DNA of 64,000 bases. Source: Paragonimus westermani (lineage: Eukaryota > Platyhelminthes > Trematoda > Plagiorchiida > Troglotrematidae). Below are positions 1 to 10,841 of this stretch, one piece after another. A program made the position numbers and the translations under genes. The stretch covers positions 22,425-86,424 of the forward strand of contig QNGE01000272.1 in assembly GCA_008508345.1 (NCBI GenBank), given 5' to 3'. The first letter of the stretch is position 1; every line of letters starts with the position of its first letter. A model generated the notes under the pieces. It did not search any database. It was not told the origin of the DNA and saw only the letters and a program-made list of their open reading frames with translations.

Positions 1-4
1 CCTT

Positions 5-228
5 ACTCTCACTTGCAGCTCGGTTGTTTGTTTGCAAGGTGTAGGCACCTTGATGTTGAATGTTTGAATAGGGACGTAGTCATTTTCAGTAGTTAGGTCC
101 CTTCCCGTCCCCTTCTTTTTCGTTCTCTCTTTCTATATAGGGTTTGCTTTTTCTTCATGGTTGTGTGGCAGTTAAGCGTTGGTGTGAACCACTGATGTAT
201 TGCTGTCTATGGTGATGATGATGATGGT
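5..228 (+). repeat. Triplet-tailed dispersed repeat, copy 1
   Basis: First of four related copies in the window (others at 16674-16838, 31013-31216 and 51545-51681). Shared blocks, in order, are a short palindromic AAGGTG/CACCTT box (copies 1 and 3 only), a pyrimidine-rich middle, a GTGTGGCAGTTAA box and an ACCACTGATGTATTGCTGTC box, followed in copies 1, 2 and 4 by a GAT/ATG triplet run. A triplet run at a fixed 3' end is typical of the tails of non-LTR elements or SINE-like retroposons, so this may be a non-autonomous retroposon or a LINE 3' UTR. No coding capacity is seen. The left end may continue beyond the window. Confidence 0.7.
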
Positions 229-249
229 TCGCAAACGTAGCCTGTTCAC

Positions 250-704
250 AATGAAAATATCAACAGGCTTGCTGTGTTTGACCATCGTTGTCTCCTTCAA
301 TTGGCCCAAATAAAGTGGACTGTTCGCGTGTGCAATATGACAGTTTGCCGGCGCGTATTCCGGAACGCTCGGAATGCGCGATCAATTGGTCAACTAGTTA
401 TGTTGCACAGCTTGTGGTGGTTAGGTCACGTGCTCCTTATGCCAGCTGAGCGTTTACCGTATCGGGCATTATAAACTGAGGTCACCAACGGTGGGGTGAA
501 ACCGCGTGGTGGTCAAGCAACAACGTGGTCACGAAATATGAAGACCTTGACTGCTCCACTGAGCAAAGTGGGCAGACATCGCCTGCCTGGATGGGGCTCT
601 CATGATCACTCAAACCGCTGGTTAGATACGCTATCCGAGACGGCGATGTGTCGCAGTCAATGGCGTACCTGTATCCATACCACTTCTAGTTCTTCCGCTT
701 AGTC
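250..704 (+). mobile_element. Non-LTR retrotransposon ORF2 C-terminal remnant
   Basis: One frame reads through the region with a single in-frame TAA at 472-474. It shows the usual C-terminal signature of fluke RTE/CR1-like reverse transcriptases: a FDHRCL-like start, an LWWLGHVLLMPAERLPYRAL block, then KPRGGQ, a LPGWG motif and a terminal CRSQWRTCIH-like segment. The fragment ends at a stop near 700. Reverse transcriptase and endonuclease domains are absent, so this is a 5'-truncated dead copy. Related pieces lie at 2935-3135 and, inverted, at 33716-33828. Confidence 0.8.
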
Positions 705-1914
705 TTCTTTAATGTTTGTTGACCTTCATAGTAACGTCTTGACTTTGGCATACCGAGTCTCCGCAACACAATTTTACGATCTTAGCGCTGCCACTCATTC
801 AAATTCACCCTTTGGATAATGCTGTGCACTGGCAATTCTTTCTCAGGTTATCTGTTGACGATAGGGCTGAATCTCGTGAACAAACCAGAATGAGGATTGT
901 GCTGACCTTTAAGGTAGAACAAAGCTTGCTGAACTTGATCCCAGAGAATGATCGTTTGTATGTCGTCAGCCGTAGCCATTCGGTCGAACTCTGACCGGAA
1001 TGACGTTGTTTATTTTTCATGCCTGTGTGTGCCCCTGTATGCGGTAGTTCATCTGCTGTCAAGACCGTCTTCATTGACGTTCCCAGACACTATTGTGTTT
1101 TTTAGTGATGTGAATGCGCACCTCCGACGACTTACGCCAGATGGGAAACGGCTGGGTTTGCTCGATATCCGCGATCGATACACTGACATCGGCTGTCGGA
1201 TGTTACAGTTATGCACATCTTTGTGTACGGAGTCACGTATTACAGTACGAAAACTAGCGATGCGCCACCTAACATGCAACTGAACTATGGAAACAAGTTG
1301 CTGGTAACATCGTTATTCTACGGTGGTTCCACTCTATTGAAGATTGTTGTCCATTTTGGAGTAGCCAGATTGACTCGTATCGCGCTGCTGCTCATACCAG
1401 CTTGTTTTGCTGTTTGCCTACAGTTCGTCCGGTCGTAAACATAAAACATTGGATCGGAAATCGCTCGACGATGTTATAAGAATCTTGTTGAATAACACTC
1501 ACAAAGTTGCAGCAGTGGAATGATACAAACGAACGCCGAACAAGGATCGTAACGGCCGTGCAAACCTCCTACGACGTGGTCCATCACAGAATTGCTCCGC
1601 AGATACGAAACGAGTGGGTTTCGATCAGTTCACTGGAGCTTATGGGCAAACGTCGACTCATCCTCCTGACTCGGGATACGACAGTGATCGCCGTGAAACC
1701 AGACAAACTTACAAAGTTGGTTTAAAGGCATTGAGGTTTACCTGTTCGATCCAACCAAGAAATTGAAAGGGAGTTCTATCAGGAAATAGTCGGGTGCTGT
1801 TTTTCTTGATTTGTGGTTGCACTGACCATCGGCAAGGTGTTAGTGAGAATGTTTAAGGAACATGGCTCACGAATTTAAAACTTAACGTGGTAACTTGGCG
1901 CCGGGACTTTGCAG

Positions 1915-2094
1915 GACATTTCAATCTGTCTGAGCCAGCCTATTTTGCCATAGACGATAGAGATACAGCGGTTGGCTACGAAATTCTGGACGATCCTTCG
2001 TGGACAACCGGAACGGCTCTGGAGCTTAATTTACTGGGAGGTAATAAAGCTGGAGTTATTGAGCTCTTTGGTCCGGCTGTTTTCAAAGATGTTG
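1915..2094 (+). CDS. Orphan exon-like segment, possible scramblase-type domain
   Basis: An open stretch of about 60 codons bounded by a good acceptor (tttgcag) and a good donor (g|gtaaga), with phase 1 at both ends. The peptide holds AYFAIDDRD, TAVGYEIL and a GVIELFGPAVF strand. The spacing of VGY and the later GP resembles the IGY...GP block of phospholipid scramblases, but identity is low and no other scramblase exon was found nearby. It does not match any part of ETFDH. It could be an exon of an unrecognised upstream gene, a cryptic exon in an ETFDH intron, or chance. Codon use looks gene-like and no frame-breaking stop is present. Confidence 0.3.
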
Positions 2095-2934
2095 GTAAGA
2101 AATTGTCTGAACTGACCACACCCTTTTTTCATGAGAGACCGTGGAGTTAATTCGCGACTAAAAGTTGTCACTAGTCATTTTCTTTTTCATTGTAAGTGTC
2201 GGAGTACCTTGTAACAACCACACAGGCATTAGCTTTGTCTCTGGTCTCTGACCGGATCGCGCGTGTATCGATCATATCTACACCTTGCAAAATACATTGG
2301 GAAATCGGCACCGGTTTCCTCTACCAACGGTCTTCATATTTTTGAATATAAAGCCGCTTTTGTTCCGGTTATCCAACGAGCCCTCTGGGGATGTTTCTGT
2401 CGCAGAGGAATGTTATTGAGGTGCGTCAGTTTGTCGAAGTCGTGTGCCTGCTCTGAGTGCTGAGTGCACATTTTAGGACAGCTGTATTGCATGTTTCCTG
2501 CTGTAATTGGTGCTTGACAAAGGTGTCTGATCCCCTGTTCAGCCCAGTGGTAAGTTAATTGAACCTGCTTCACTTAGTGTTTCTTTACAGAACAAGCAGA
2601 CCATGCTGAACCAGGTAGATGATGTTGGTCTTTGTGGTATACACTGCACTTTCAAAGTGTAAATTGCATTCATAGGACTACGTTGGCACAACCATACCAT
2701 TGTTGTTTTAGGCAGGCCGCTTGAGATTGTCGATCACTTCTCCTGTCCGGTTATTGTCGTCTCCTCAGCTTATAGTATTGCTGACAAGCCGTCCGTAGGG
2801 ATGGTGAAAGCGCCTGGCACATTTGCTAGTCTTCGTCACTTGTGGCGTTCACCGTTGCTCGGTTTAGATTGTATGTGTGTGCTCAATTTTTTTTTAGTAA
2901 ATCCGTGACCGGACCAGTTCATGTGGAAGATGCG

Positions 2935-3135
2935 TATGGATTGCTGGTTTTGGACCACCGTTGTTCGTTGTTTAGGTGACTACATGAGCAACGCGATAAC
3001 TCATCAACGCGTGTTTCGGGGGTGTTTAACTTCACGACCGACAGTCAAGGTAATGAAAATGTACAGTTTACGCTAGTTAGGTCATACACTCCTTATGCTG
3101 GCAGAGAGCCTGCCGCACCGTGCACTGGTCACTCT
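2935..3135 (+). mobile_element. Non-LTR retrotransposon fragment, second copy
   Basis: More degraded relative of the 250-704 element. An LDHRCSL-like segment lies near 2950 and an LGHTLLMLAESLPHRAL-like segment near 3080-3132, separated by stops and small indels. The same signature order supports common origin. No function remains. Confidence 0.6.
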
Positions 3136-6100
3136 GATAGAATACTACTTTATCATGGATAAGCAATCGCAAAACGTATCTTTAGTGTCAAAACATCATT
3201 GTGGAGCTTCATTACAAGGGGGTCATCCTATCAGGCAGCACGTGGTACGGATGTTAATGTTGCTGTTCTTGTTGTCGTTCATCTGTTGCGATCTGCAAAT
3301 GTCGCAAAAAGGAGGATTAATGCACAAAATAAAAAAAGATAGATCCTAAAAGAACGACGGGAAGAATGAAACTTGAATCCTGCTTAAAGTAATATCTGCG
3401 CACTTGAACGTCCGACCAATGTAAAGGCGTTAGTCTGGAAAATCCAGTAAACCCACTTTCGTACGGAGGCCGAAGTGCCACGTCAAAGTACACAAAAAGG
3501 AATGGCAGCTGTGCATCAGTCGGATTAGCTTATTGTAGGATTCTAAGACGTTGACAGTTGAAACATCAGTACTCTTCTTATCCCTAGTGCTGCTTCCCTT
3601 TAAGGTCAAAATGTCCACCTTAACATGTGTACAGATGTTTGGTTTCCATTTCTAAATGTGATTTGTAATGATATTTCAGTAGGTTTTTAAGTTTTTGAAA
3701 ATACGATGGAAACATTGTTAATTCTTGAATCGATTTGACTTACAAACCTTGTTTACAACTAACGTGGTTGGCGTTGAATGTCGTGCACTCAAATGGCAAT
3801 AATTTAGGGTTTCGGATTCTACGTCACAATGGGTTTTCTCTCATGTTATATGTCCTGTTGGTTGAAGATTGTCAAGCTTCTTCCCACGGTCAAACGGTGA
3901 TGCATCCCACTTCGTTGGAGGACGCTGTGAACACGTAGTTAAACCGTCGAGTTACTTTACTTGCATGTACACATTAATGTGATATTACCACTCATTTAGT
4001 CTTCTCAATAACATTATCCACTTTTACGTCTAACATCAGTGTGTGTTGGGGACTGGTTCTCATAATGAATTTTATTCTTAATATGCTTGACTAGCATTTC
4101 TTGTTAGGTTGTTATTCCAGCAACATGGTTGAAGTGGTCGGTTGCCCACTTGATTTTTCTTGAGCGTTTGTGGATCACTCCTCAGTTACATTAGTCGTAC
4201 ATAACGTTATATTTCACTTCCCCTTATTCACGTATCCAGACAAACAAAAATTACGGTGGGTTTTTCGTCTATCATCTCAATGAGGACACACCTTTGGTCG
4301 CCGTTGGAGTTGTGGTACGTACTACGGACTGTATGTTTCATATTTTTGATCTGTTCTGAATTTCATGAAACACTTTCTGACTTAAGTGTATTCATACTGA
4401 ATTTCCGACGTTTTTACTTTTCCATCAGCTGTGACACTTACTACATTGTATAATTGTTATTTCGTTTTGGTCGATAGGGACCTCTTGTGCACAGTGTCTG
4501 CCAACTTCCATCAGTGATTTTTTCTGTAAGACAAACTATGTACGAATTGATATCAAGAGCAACGCGTTACGTTCGGAGATTGTGTCTGATTTCTATGTCA
4601 CGCTACTTGCGACCGCAGCAATACAAAGTTGTGAATACTTTTCTTCATGTTGACTTAATCACCCTCTAGTTATGAACCCTGTCCTAAAAAACTACGTTTT
4701 TTTACCTCGTAGTAATATCTTCAACCGATATTGTATACTAGTAGCGGATTATCTGACTGCCAAATTGCCTTTTTTCCAAAACGTCGTGGATACAACTAAT
4801 TATGGTGACCATCTCTTTATTCCAAATGTAGCGGAGTCAGATACCACCCTGCTGCTCTAAGTGGTTCAGCGAGTACCAAATTCCTGCTTTATTTCTTGTG
4901 CATTTGACCCGTTATGTGCCATGGTCATTGAGCTCTTTCGTTAACTCTTTACCACAAATGGAGATCTCAAGTTTGCTGATGGGTGTGTTTCATTTTTTTT
5001 CTTTAGCGTTCAACTGGAAAACCACCCTTTTGTTAATTTCTTTATGCTAAGCTAACGTAGGAACGCGTCTGGAGGACTGCTGTTATTAGTAGTGTTCACA
5101 GCTGGGTTGCCGTTTGATTTAAATTAAGAGCTCTCCTTTTGTGGTCACAAATTTAGAATGTAAATAAACTTCAGCCAGCCTGATAAAAAGCGAAGTGTAT
5201 GGTGTGAGTTCCGCAATTGTTAGGTCTTCACATTTAATTTTTGGTCACATGCATTTTGGACTACTGTATTTTGTCCTACGCCATGGATCCTTTGTTAAGC
5301 TGAATCAAATCGTCGCTTCCGTAAGTTCAGCTGTACTCGTGTGTGTGTAACACGCAGATCTTTAGCTCAGTGGTAATGGCTTCCGTCTGTTAATTCTACG
5401 ACAGTGTTCCACTTCTGGTTACGGCATTTTCTTTTGCTGTAGTATCCATCCCACATACCACCCCGTTTGTCATTGCAAGGCACATTTTGCGGTGTAATTG
5501 TTGAAAACTGAGCGAATGCTCAAGTTTTCTGATTGGCTCACGAAGTAACACTGTAACTGTTTTGTGACCTCTGTTGGGTAATCCAGCGGACAGGACAGTT
5601 ACTGTGTATCATGTTGAAACGATCGGATTATCAGATCATTATTCATCAAAGATTATGATTAGACGTTTGGTTCGGTCCTGCCCAATGTAAGACCAATGAC
5701 ATGGTAGTCAACAAGTCCGACTTACAAGTAGTTGAATCAGAGTTTGACACCAGGCCTCGGCAAGCATACGCAGTATTTGATAGGTTCTGACACGAACCAA
5801 ACTCAAGTCCGTTATCTTTCATGAGGCACTTGCCGGTGGTCTGTCTAAGTTCAAAAACGGCTGTCGGCCGGTAATGGCGTTTATGTTATATTTCCAAAGT
5901 GCCACCTGCTTATGCATGAATGAGCGTCGACGGTTTTGAGATATGATAGACTGTGTGGCTTTAAACTTATTTGATCTAGAGGAGGTTGGAACATTTTTCA
6001 TACAAGGTGATTGTTTCACTCATGCACTAAGTTGACGGAATTTTTCAGACTGCTTGTTTAGCACACTCATCGGCTGATGGCATTCTTCTGGTCTTTGAAA

Positions 6101-6335
6101 CCAAAGCAATGCGTTTGCGTACGACTCAACGGAATGAGGCGTTTTGCTTGCGGTCTTCGGGTCGTATGCATTGTGCGCTATGAGGTTGCATCATGAACCA
6201 TGTGTTGTTCACTGTTATAACAACAGGTGGCCACTAACATCCGTTGCTTGTGAAAACTGCTAACGCTATAGAAGAGCACTCATTCGTTCGGTTTGCTACG
6301 TATCGACCTTGAATTGGTTTTATTTTGTTTCGTAG
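3136..6335. other. Non-coding stretch upstream of first visible ETFDH exon
   Basis: No exon of ETFDH or another known gene could be recognised on either strand. The dinucleotide-binding and substrate-domain exons of ETFDH are expected on the + strand upstream of 6336, but none of their hallmark segments was seen here, so this is probably one long intron. An isolated tRNA-like A-box (TAGCTCAGTGG, 5363-5373) occurs without a convincing B-box. Confidence 0.6.
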
Positions 6336-9300
6336 ATGGGTTTGGACTACGAAAATCCGTATTTAAACCCGTTCCGCGAGTTTCAACGACTGAAGCATCA
6401 TCCTTATTTTGCCAAGTTATTAAGAGGGGGAAAGCGAATTGCCTACGGTGCACGCGCAGTTAATGAAGGTGGATTCCAATCTGTACCACAGTTGACCATG
6501 CCGGGCGGTCTTTTGGTGGGATGCGCTGCTGGATTTTTGAATGTGCCAAAAATTAAAGGAGTGCACAATGCCCTCCGGTCTGGACGAATAGCAGCTGAGG
6601 AAACATTCAAGGAGTTACAGAAAAAAACTGACTCAGGTAATAGACTTTTGTTGGCGAATAACCTTTTTCAAATTTCCATATCATTATTGTGGTTGGAAGT
6701 TCGGTCACGTCTTACCGTGGTCTACTTTCTAGAGTATTTCAAAACATTCGTTGTTTTTCTTCTGAAAGTTGTTCCAATCATGCAGGGCCTCCTCATAGTG
6801 ACCTTCAGACAGACCTGTCATCACGGGTATGGATTTCAAAGCGAGGTGATCGAGACTCCGTTTATCTCCACGGGTTACCAACGTGTTTAACATGTCAACA
6901 GTTATTTTTACGCTTTGGTAACCTGGCTTATCCGGCCGCCAGTTCATTCGTACCCACCTCAGTACTCCATAATTGACAATTTCTTGTTGTGCCTAGACGG
7001 TTGTCTTCGTTACAAAATATTTTACACCTTGTTGAATTACCCCACGATTATCGCATGTTGCATGTGTTCAACCCGACGACTTTTATGTATTACTTGGCTA
7101 GATAGAAAACACCTTAACGACTTCAAGTCAGATCGTACATATGGCATAAGATATATTCTTTGAACGGTTTTACTGATGAGCAGGCTGCGAATATCTGTAC
7201 CAAAGGTGATCTTGATGTTGCTTGCTATATTGTGTGCTATATGGCATCAGCTGGCTAATTTGAAAAAATCCATAGTGGAACGATGTTTCAATTCCAGTGT
7301 TTAAGCTATCTTTGCTGTGGCCGTTTCAGTCAATCTGCCTAATGTTCCGTCATGTTTGTTCGTCATGTTTGTTGCGTTGTCAGTTTGTTTGATTATCTTA
7401 GTAATGATCATTTTTAAACTTATTCATTTTAGACACCCAACCCATAGAAGTCGAATCTTACTCCGAAATGCTCAAATCATCACCCGTCTGGCAAGAGTTG
7501 CATCAGGTCCGCAATATTCGACCGAGTTTTCATATATTCCGGTCTGGCATGGCTGGTGTCCTGCTGTATACTGGTTGCCTTTGGAATTTATTTCGGGGAC
7601 GTGAACCATGGACATTCGGTCATGGGAGTATGTTTCTTCATGTTAATGGTTCCTTGAATGGCGGTTTTGCCCCGTTTCTTCACCCATGATAACTTGCTTT
7701 TACCTCGTCACGGCAGTCCCAAGTAACCTTATTAGATACAATACATGAGTAGTTGAATAGTGTAACGAACAACAGGTAAACGACTACTTGTAATAAGTAT
7801 ATGTTGTTAGCAGTCCGTACCCATTAAAATTTTTTCGTCGCAAGGAGGCTATAACTGGCGTAGATCAACATCATTCTTCATTGACTGTAGGCGGCGAACG
7901 TATATACAAACTAAACAGGAATGAGATCGACGTCGGTGAAGCTAACCGTTTGCTTGCTTGTTTTTCTGATACCACGCCGTCGTCTATTTGGGCTATCTGA
8001 ACATGTTGTTCGCATGTAGTGTAATCCCTAAAATTTCAGCTAACACTGTGTATTTTGACTAGATGCGTTACAATCACATTGTTGGGGCTAATGATTCTGG
8101 CCGCTTTATGCCTGTGTTCAACGTGGGTCGGTGATGTCTTATTCCTATACAGCCACAAACGTTTGTTGCAACCAACATCCGTTTTTGAGCCTGTTGGACA
8201 GTTGCTTATAAGTGTATTAAGGTCAACCCCCCAAATTTGGAAATAATCCACGTGTTCGTTTCTCCTTCAGCTTATTTCAGATGCTCATTTTTTTTATCTG
8301 GTTCGATATATTATTCTCGCCTAACGTGATATATTACGTAGTAGGCGTTGCTTTTCCGATGTACACTGCTTTTTGTTTGATACAGCTCTTCTGAACAGCA
8401 CCTACCATTACATACCATTCTTGATTTTTTTGTCATACTGTTTACGGCTTGTGTCTAGTGTTGGTTCACTAAATATCAGAAACCTCTGGACTCCGTAAAC
8501 ATTTTTCGGGGCTCCGTCGACCACTTGATCTTTGACCAGTTGTTTTCTTACAGTGTCAGTATGCATTACTTTCGTGCTGTTTGCCCGCTAGTTCGTTACT
8601 TTCTGGATTCTGGCAAGTATAGAATTTTAGCGAAATGTTTTCTGTTAAGGTGAATCACACACTAAAAGCATAAGTTTTAACGAGTATATGTGGTGTGAAC
8701 TGGGTTAGTCTCTGTGAACATTTCATAGTGATTTGCGATTAGACTATGAATGCAGTTTAAATAACTGTTTTTATTGTTCTTTCGTACGGACTCCTATTGA
8801 TTGGTACCATTTTGTGACCCTGCTTTATTAGAACCGGATAATGTGCTCTTGAAACCAGCTTCTCAATGTCAAGTCATTGAATATCCGAAACCGGATGGGA
8901 TTCTTAGTTTTGATCTGCTCAGCTCTGTGCAGTTGACAGGCACCAACCACGACCACGATCAACCGGCCCATCTGACTCTGCTAGATGACAGTGTCCCAGA
9001 ATCTGTCAATTTACCCGTTTATGCTGGTCCGGAACAGCGCTATTGTCCAGCAGGTTTGTTTTGCTCACACCCATTTGGTTTATATTTGGAGGTCTATTGT
9101 ATATTTTGTCGTGTACATTGTTGTGTGTCATTGTGACGGTGATCAGTTTAGGGGTTTGCTTCAAAAGCTGCTGGTTTTCATCAGTTCGAGATAGTTGTGT
9201 GTAAACCTCTATCAGTACAGTTATTCATGTATGTTCTACAGTTGGAAGTATTCTTCATTTTAGAGTGATTTGGGATTTCCGTTCTTTGCGTAGAGCCCCA

Positions 9301-10063
9301 GAACTCTCAACCTATCGGCCGAGTTGCCTTCACATTGATGGCGTATAGTTTTCTAGTGTATGCCGCCTATGAAGCTGCACTTACAGTTGCTTTCACTCTT
9401 GCGAGAGCCTGATCATCTGAACTGAAATCCTTGTAGGATATTAATGTCTGGGTATCCGTCACAGGTTATTTTTCTATCTCAAGAACTGTTGGCAATTGGC
9501 TTTCTCATAACCCAGAAGGTCATTGGGCCATAAACACTGCGATGGTGTATACACCTCTTCTTCGAGTGATACTATGCTCTATTGAGTTTCCCGATAGAAT
9601 ATGCACAGTTAACCAAACTGAACCAAGCCGAGTTTTATCTGTTTAACTCCACGATTAACCCAGTGCCTCTATCGTCTATCACGTTTAATTTGCATAACTG
9701 AATCACGCTTGATTTTAACCTAATATTTTTCGTCACATTTTTACTATTACGATTTTGTTTATCCGTAAACCGGTGCAACGTAAAGGAAAGTAGTAGTTCA
9801 TGTTTCTGGATGTTATTTTGCGTCTAACATTCGCCAGCCACTCAGCTTTACACTGGCAGGTTAAGTCAGCCTTTTTCATGCATATCGTTCTCTGTTTGTT
9901 CTTAGGTGTTTACGAATTTGTGGAGACGGACAAAGGAAAGCACCTGCAAATAAACGCGCAAAACTGCATTCATTGTAAGACGTGTGACATCAAGGATCCT
10001 ACTCAGAATATCAATTGGGTCGTGCCACAGGGTGGCGAGGGTCCTGCCTATGATGGCATGTGA
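6336..10063 (+). CDS. ETFDH: ETFDH, C-terminal four exons
   Basis: Electron-transfer flavoprotein:ubiquinone oxidoreductase passes electrons from reduced ETF to ubiquinone at the inner mitochondrial membrane. Four exons are visible: 6336-6636, 7433-7627, 8832-9053 and 9906-10063 (stop TGA). Phases 1/1/1 join without breaking the frame and give about 290 residues, close to half of the usual ~600. Matches to the family are strong: [57 protein letters not shown] and [12 protein letters not shown]. The 4Fe-4S ligands are present: the first Cys in YCPAG at the end of the third exon, then CIHCKTC in the last exon. The C-terminus GPAYDGM is the family end. FAD-domain exons must lie to the left and were not found. 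The ATG at 6336 follows an acceptor and is an internal codon, not a start. Confidence 0.97.
9906..10063 (+). CDS. ETFDH: ETFDH terminal exon with 4Fe-4S Cys cluster
   Basis: Fifty-two codons after the split glycine codon. It contains [18 protein letters not shown], three of the four Cys ligands of the iron-sulfur cluster, and the conserved [10 protein letters not shown] and PAYDGM ends. The acceptor is tgttcttag. The fourth (first) Cys is in the previous exon, so an intron splits the cluster-binding unit. No canonical AATAAA was seen in the first few hundred bases after the stop. Confidence 0.97.
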
Positions 10064-10841
10064 ATCAACTTGTTTAATTCTACTCAGGGCTCTTCATGGC
10101 TGCCTTATTTGCTTTCCTGATTTCCGGACGTTTTCGATGTTTACTTACTATTTGCCTTGTATTATGTATCTTTTCTAAATAGATCGTTTGTATATCTAAC
10201 TCTGTTTTCATACTTTCATTTTATTGTCGTGACCTATGTTAACAGTTTGTTCGAAGTTTGTTTTGCTCAACCTTTTGTTTTCTTCACCATGCTCATTTGC
10301 AGAGTTAGGTGAATTTGTTCAGTTTGACTGTGTTCTAACCATCAGCATCGAGTTCGAACCCAACAGCCTTGCGTCTCTGTGTTGACGCCAAAATTTGCCT
10401 GAAAAAACAGTCGAAAAATGTAGCATTTTCTTCCACAGGAAGAGTACAGATTATAGACAAAATTGCCTGTGCATATCCGCTTCTGTCTACTACACCGTCG
10501 GAGGAAAAATCAATGGCTTATGCAACACGGATCGGGCATAAGAAATAGCCAGTAAGATTTAGGATATCTGTCTGGTGAAGTAGACACCTAGCTTCCGCTT
10601 ATTAGGTGTATCACGAATGCACTTGAGCGTACACTGAATAACAACTAGTTGCAGTGAAAAGTTCAGCGAAGTTTCACCATCAGAATGGCCTTGGTTGTCG
10701 TGTAGTGCTTTCTGCTTAGGTTTTTGAGTATGGTTTATCCAGTTTTATTCTGTTCATTTCTCCAAAATACTCCAACCTTTCTCAAGACAATTTCTTGGGT
10801 CCAGTACGTTTCTGATGATTTCGTCCTGTTTTTAGCGTAAA
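10064..10841. other. ETFDH-AQR intergenic spacer
   Basis: 778 bp between the ETFDH stop and the AQR start codon, with no coding exon recognised. It must hold the ETFDH 3' UTR and polyadenylation site and the AQR 5' region. No AATAAA or clear promoter box was seen. It ends in a strong splice-acceptor-like tract directly before the AQR ATG. Confidence 0.6.
10821..10841 (+). promoter_or_regulatory. Splice-acceptor tract six bases before AQR ATG
   Basis: A pyrimidine-rich tract ends in tttttag at 10835, and cgtaaa then leads straight into the AQR ATG at 10842. Such a site is either the end of a 5' UTR intron or a spliced-leader trans-splice acceptor, which flatworms are known to use for part of their mRNAs. 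The sequence alone cannot separate the two. Confidence 0.5.

Noticed and set aside
7173..7193. CTGATGAG...GCGAA segment resembling a hammerhead ribozyme core
   Set aside because: Stem II would have a one-base loop, GAA is not followed by A, and no pairing arms or cleavage site were seen.
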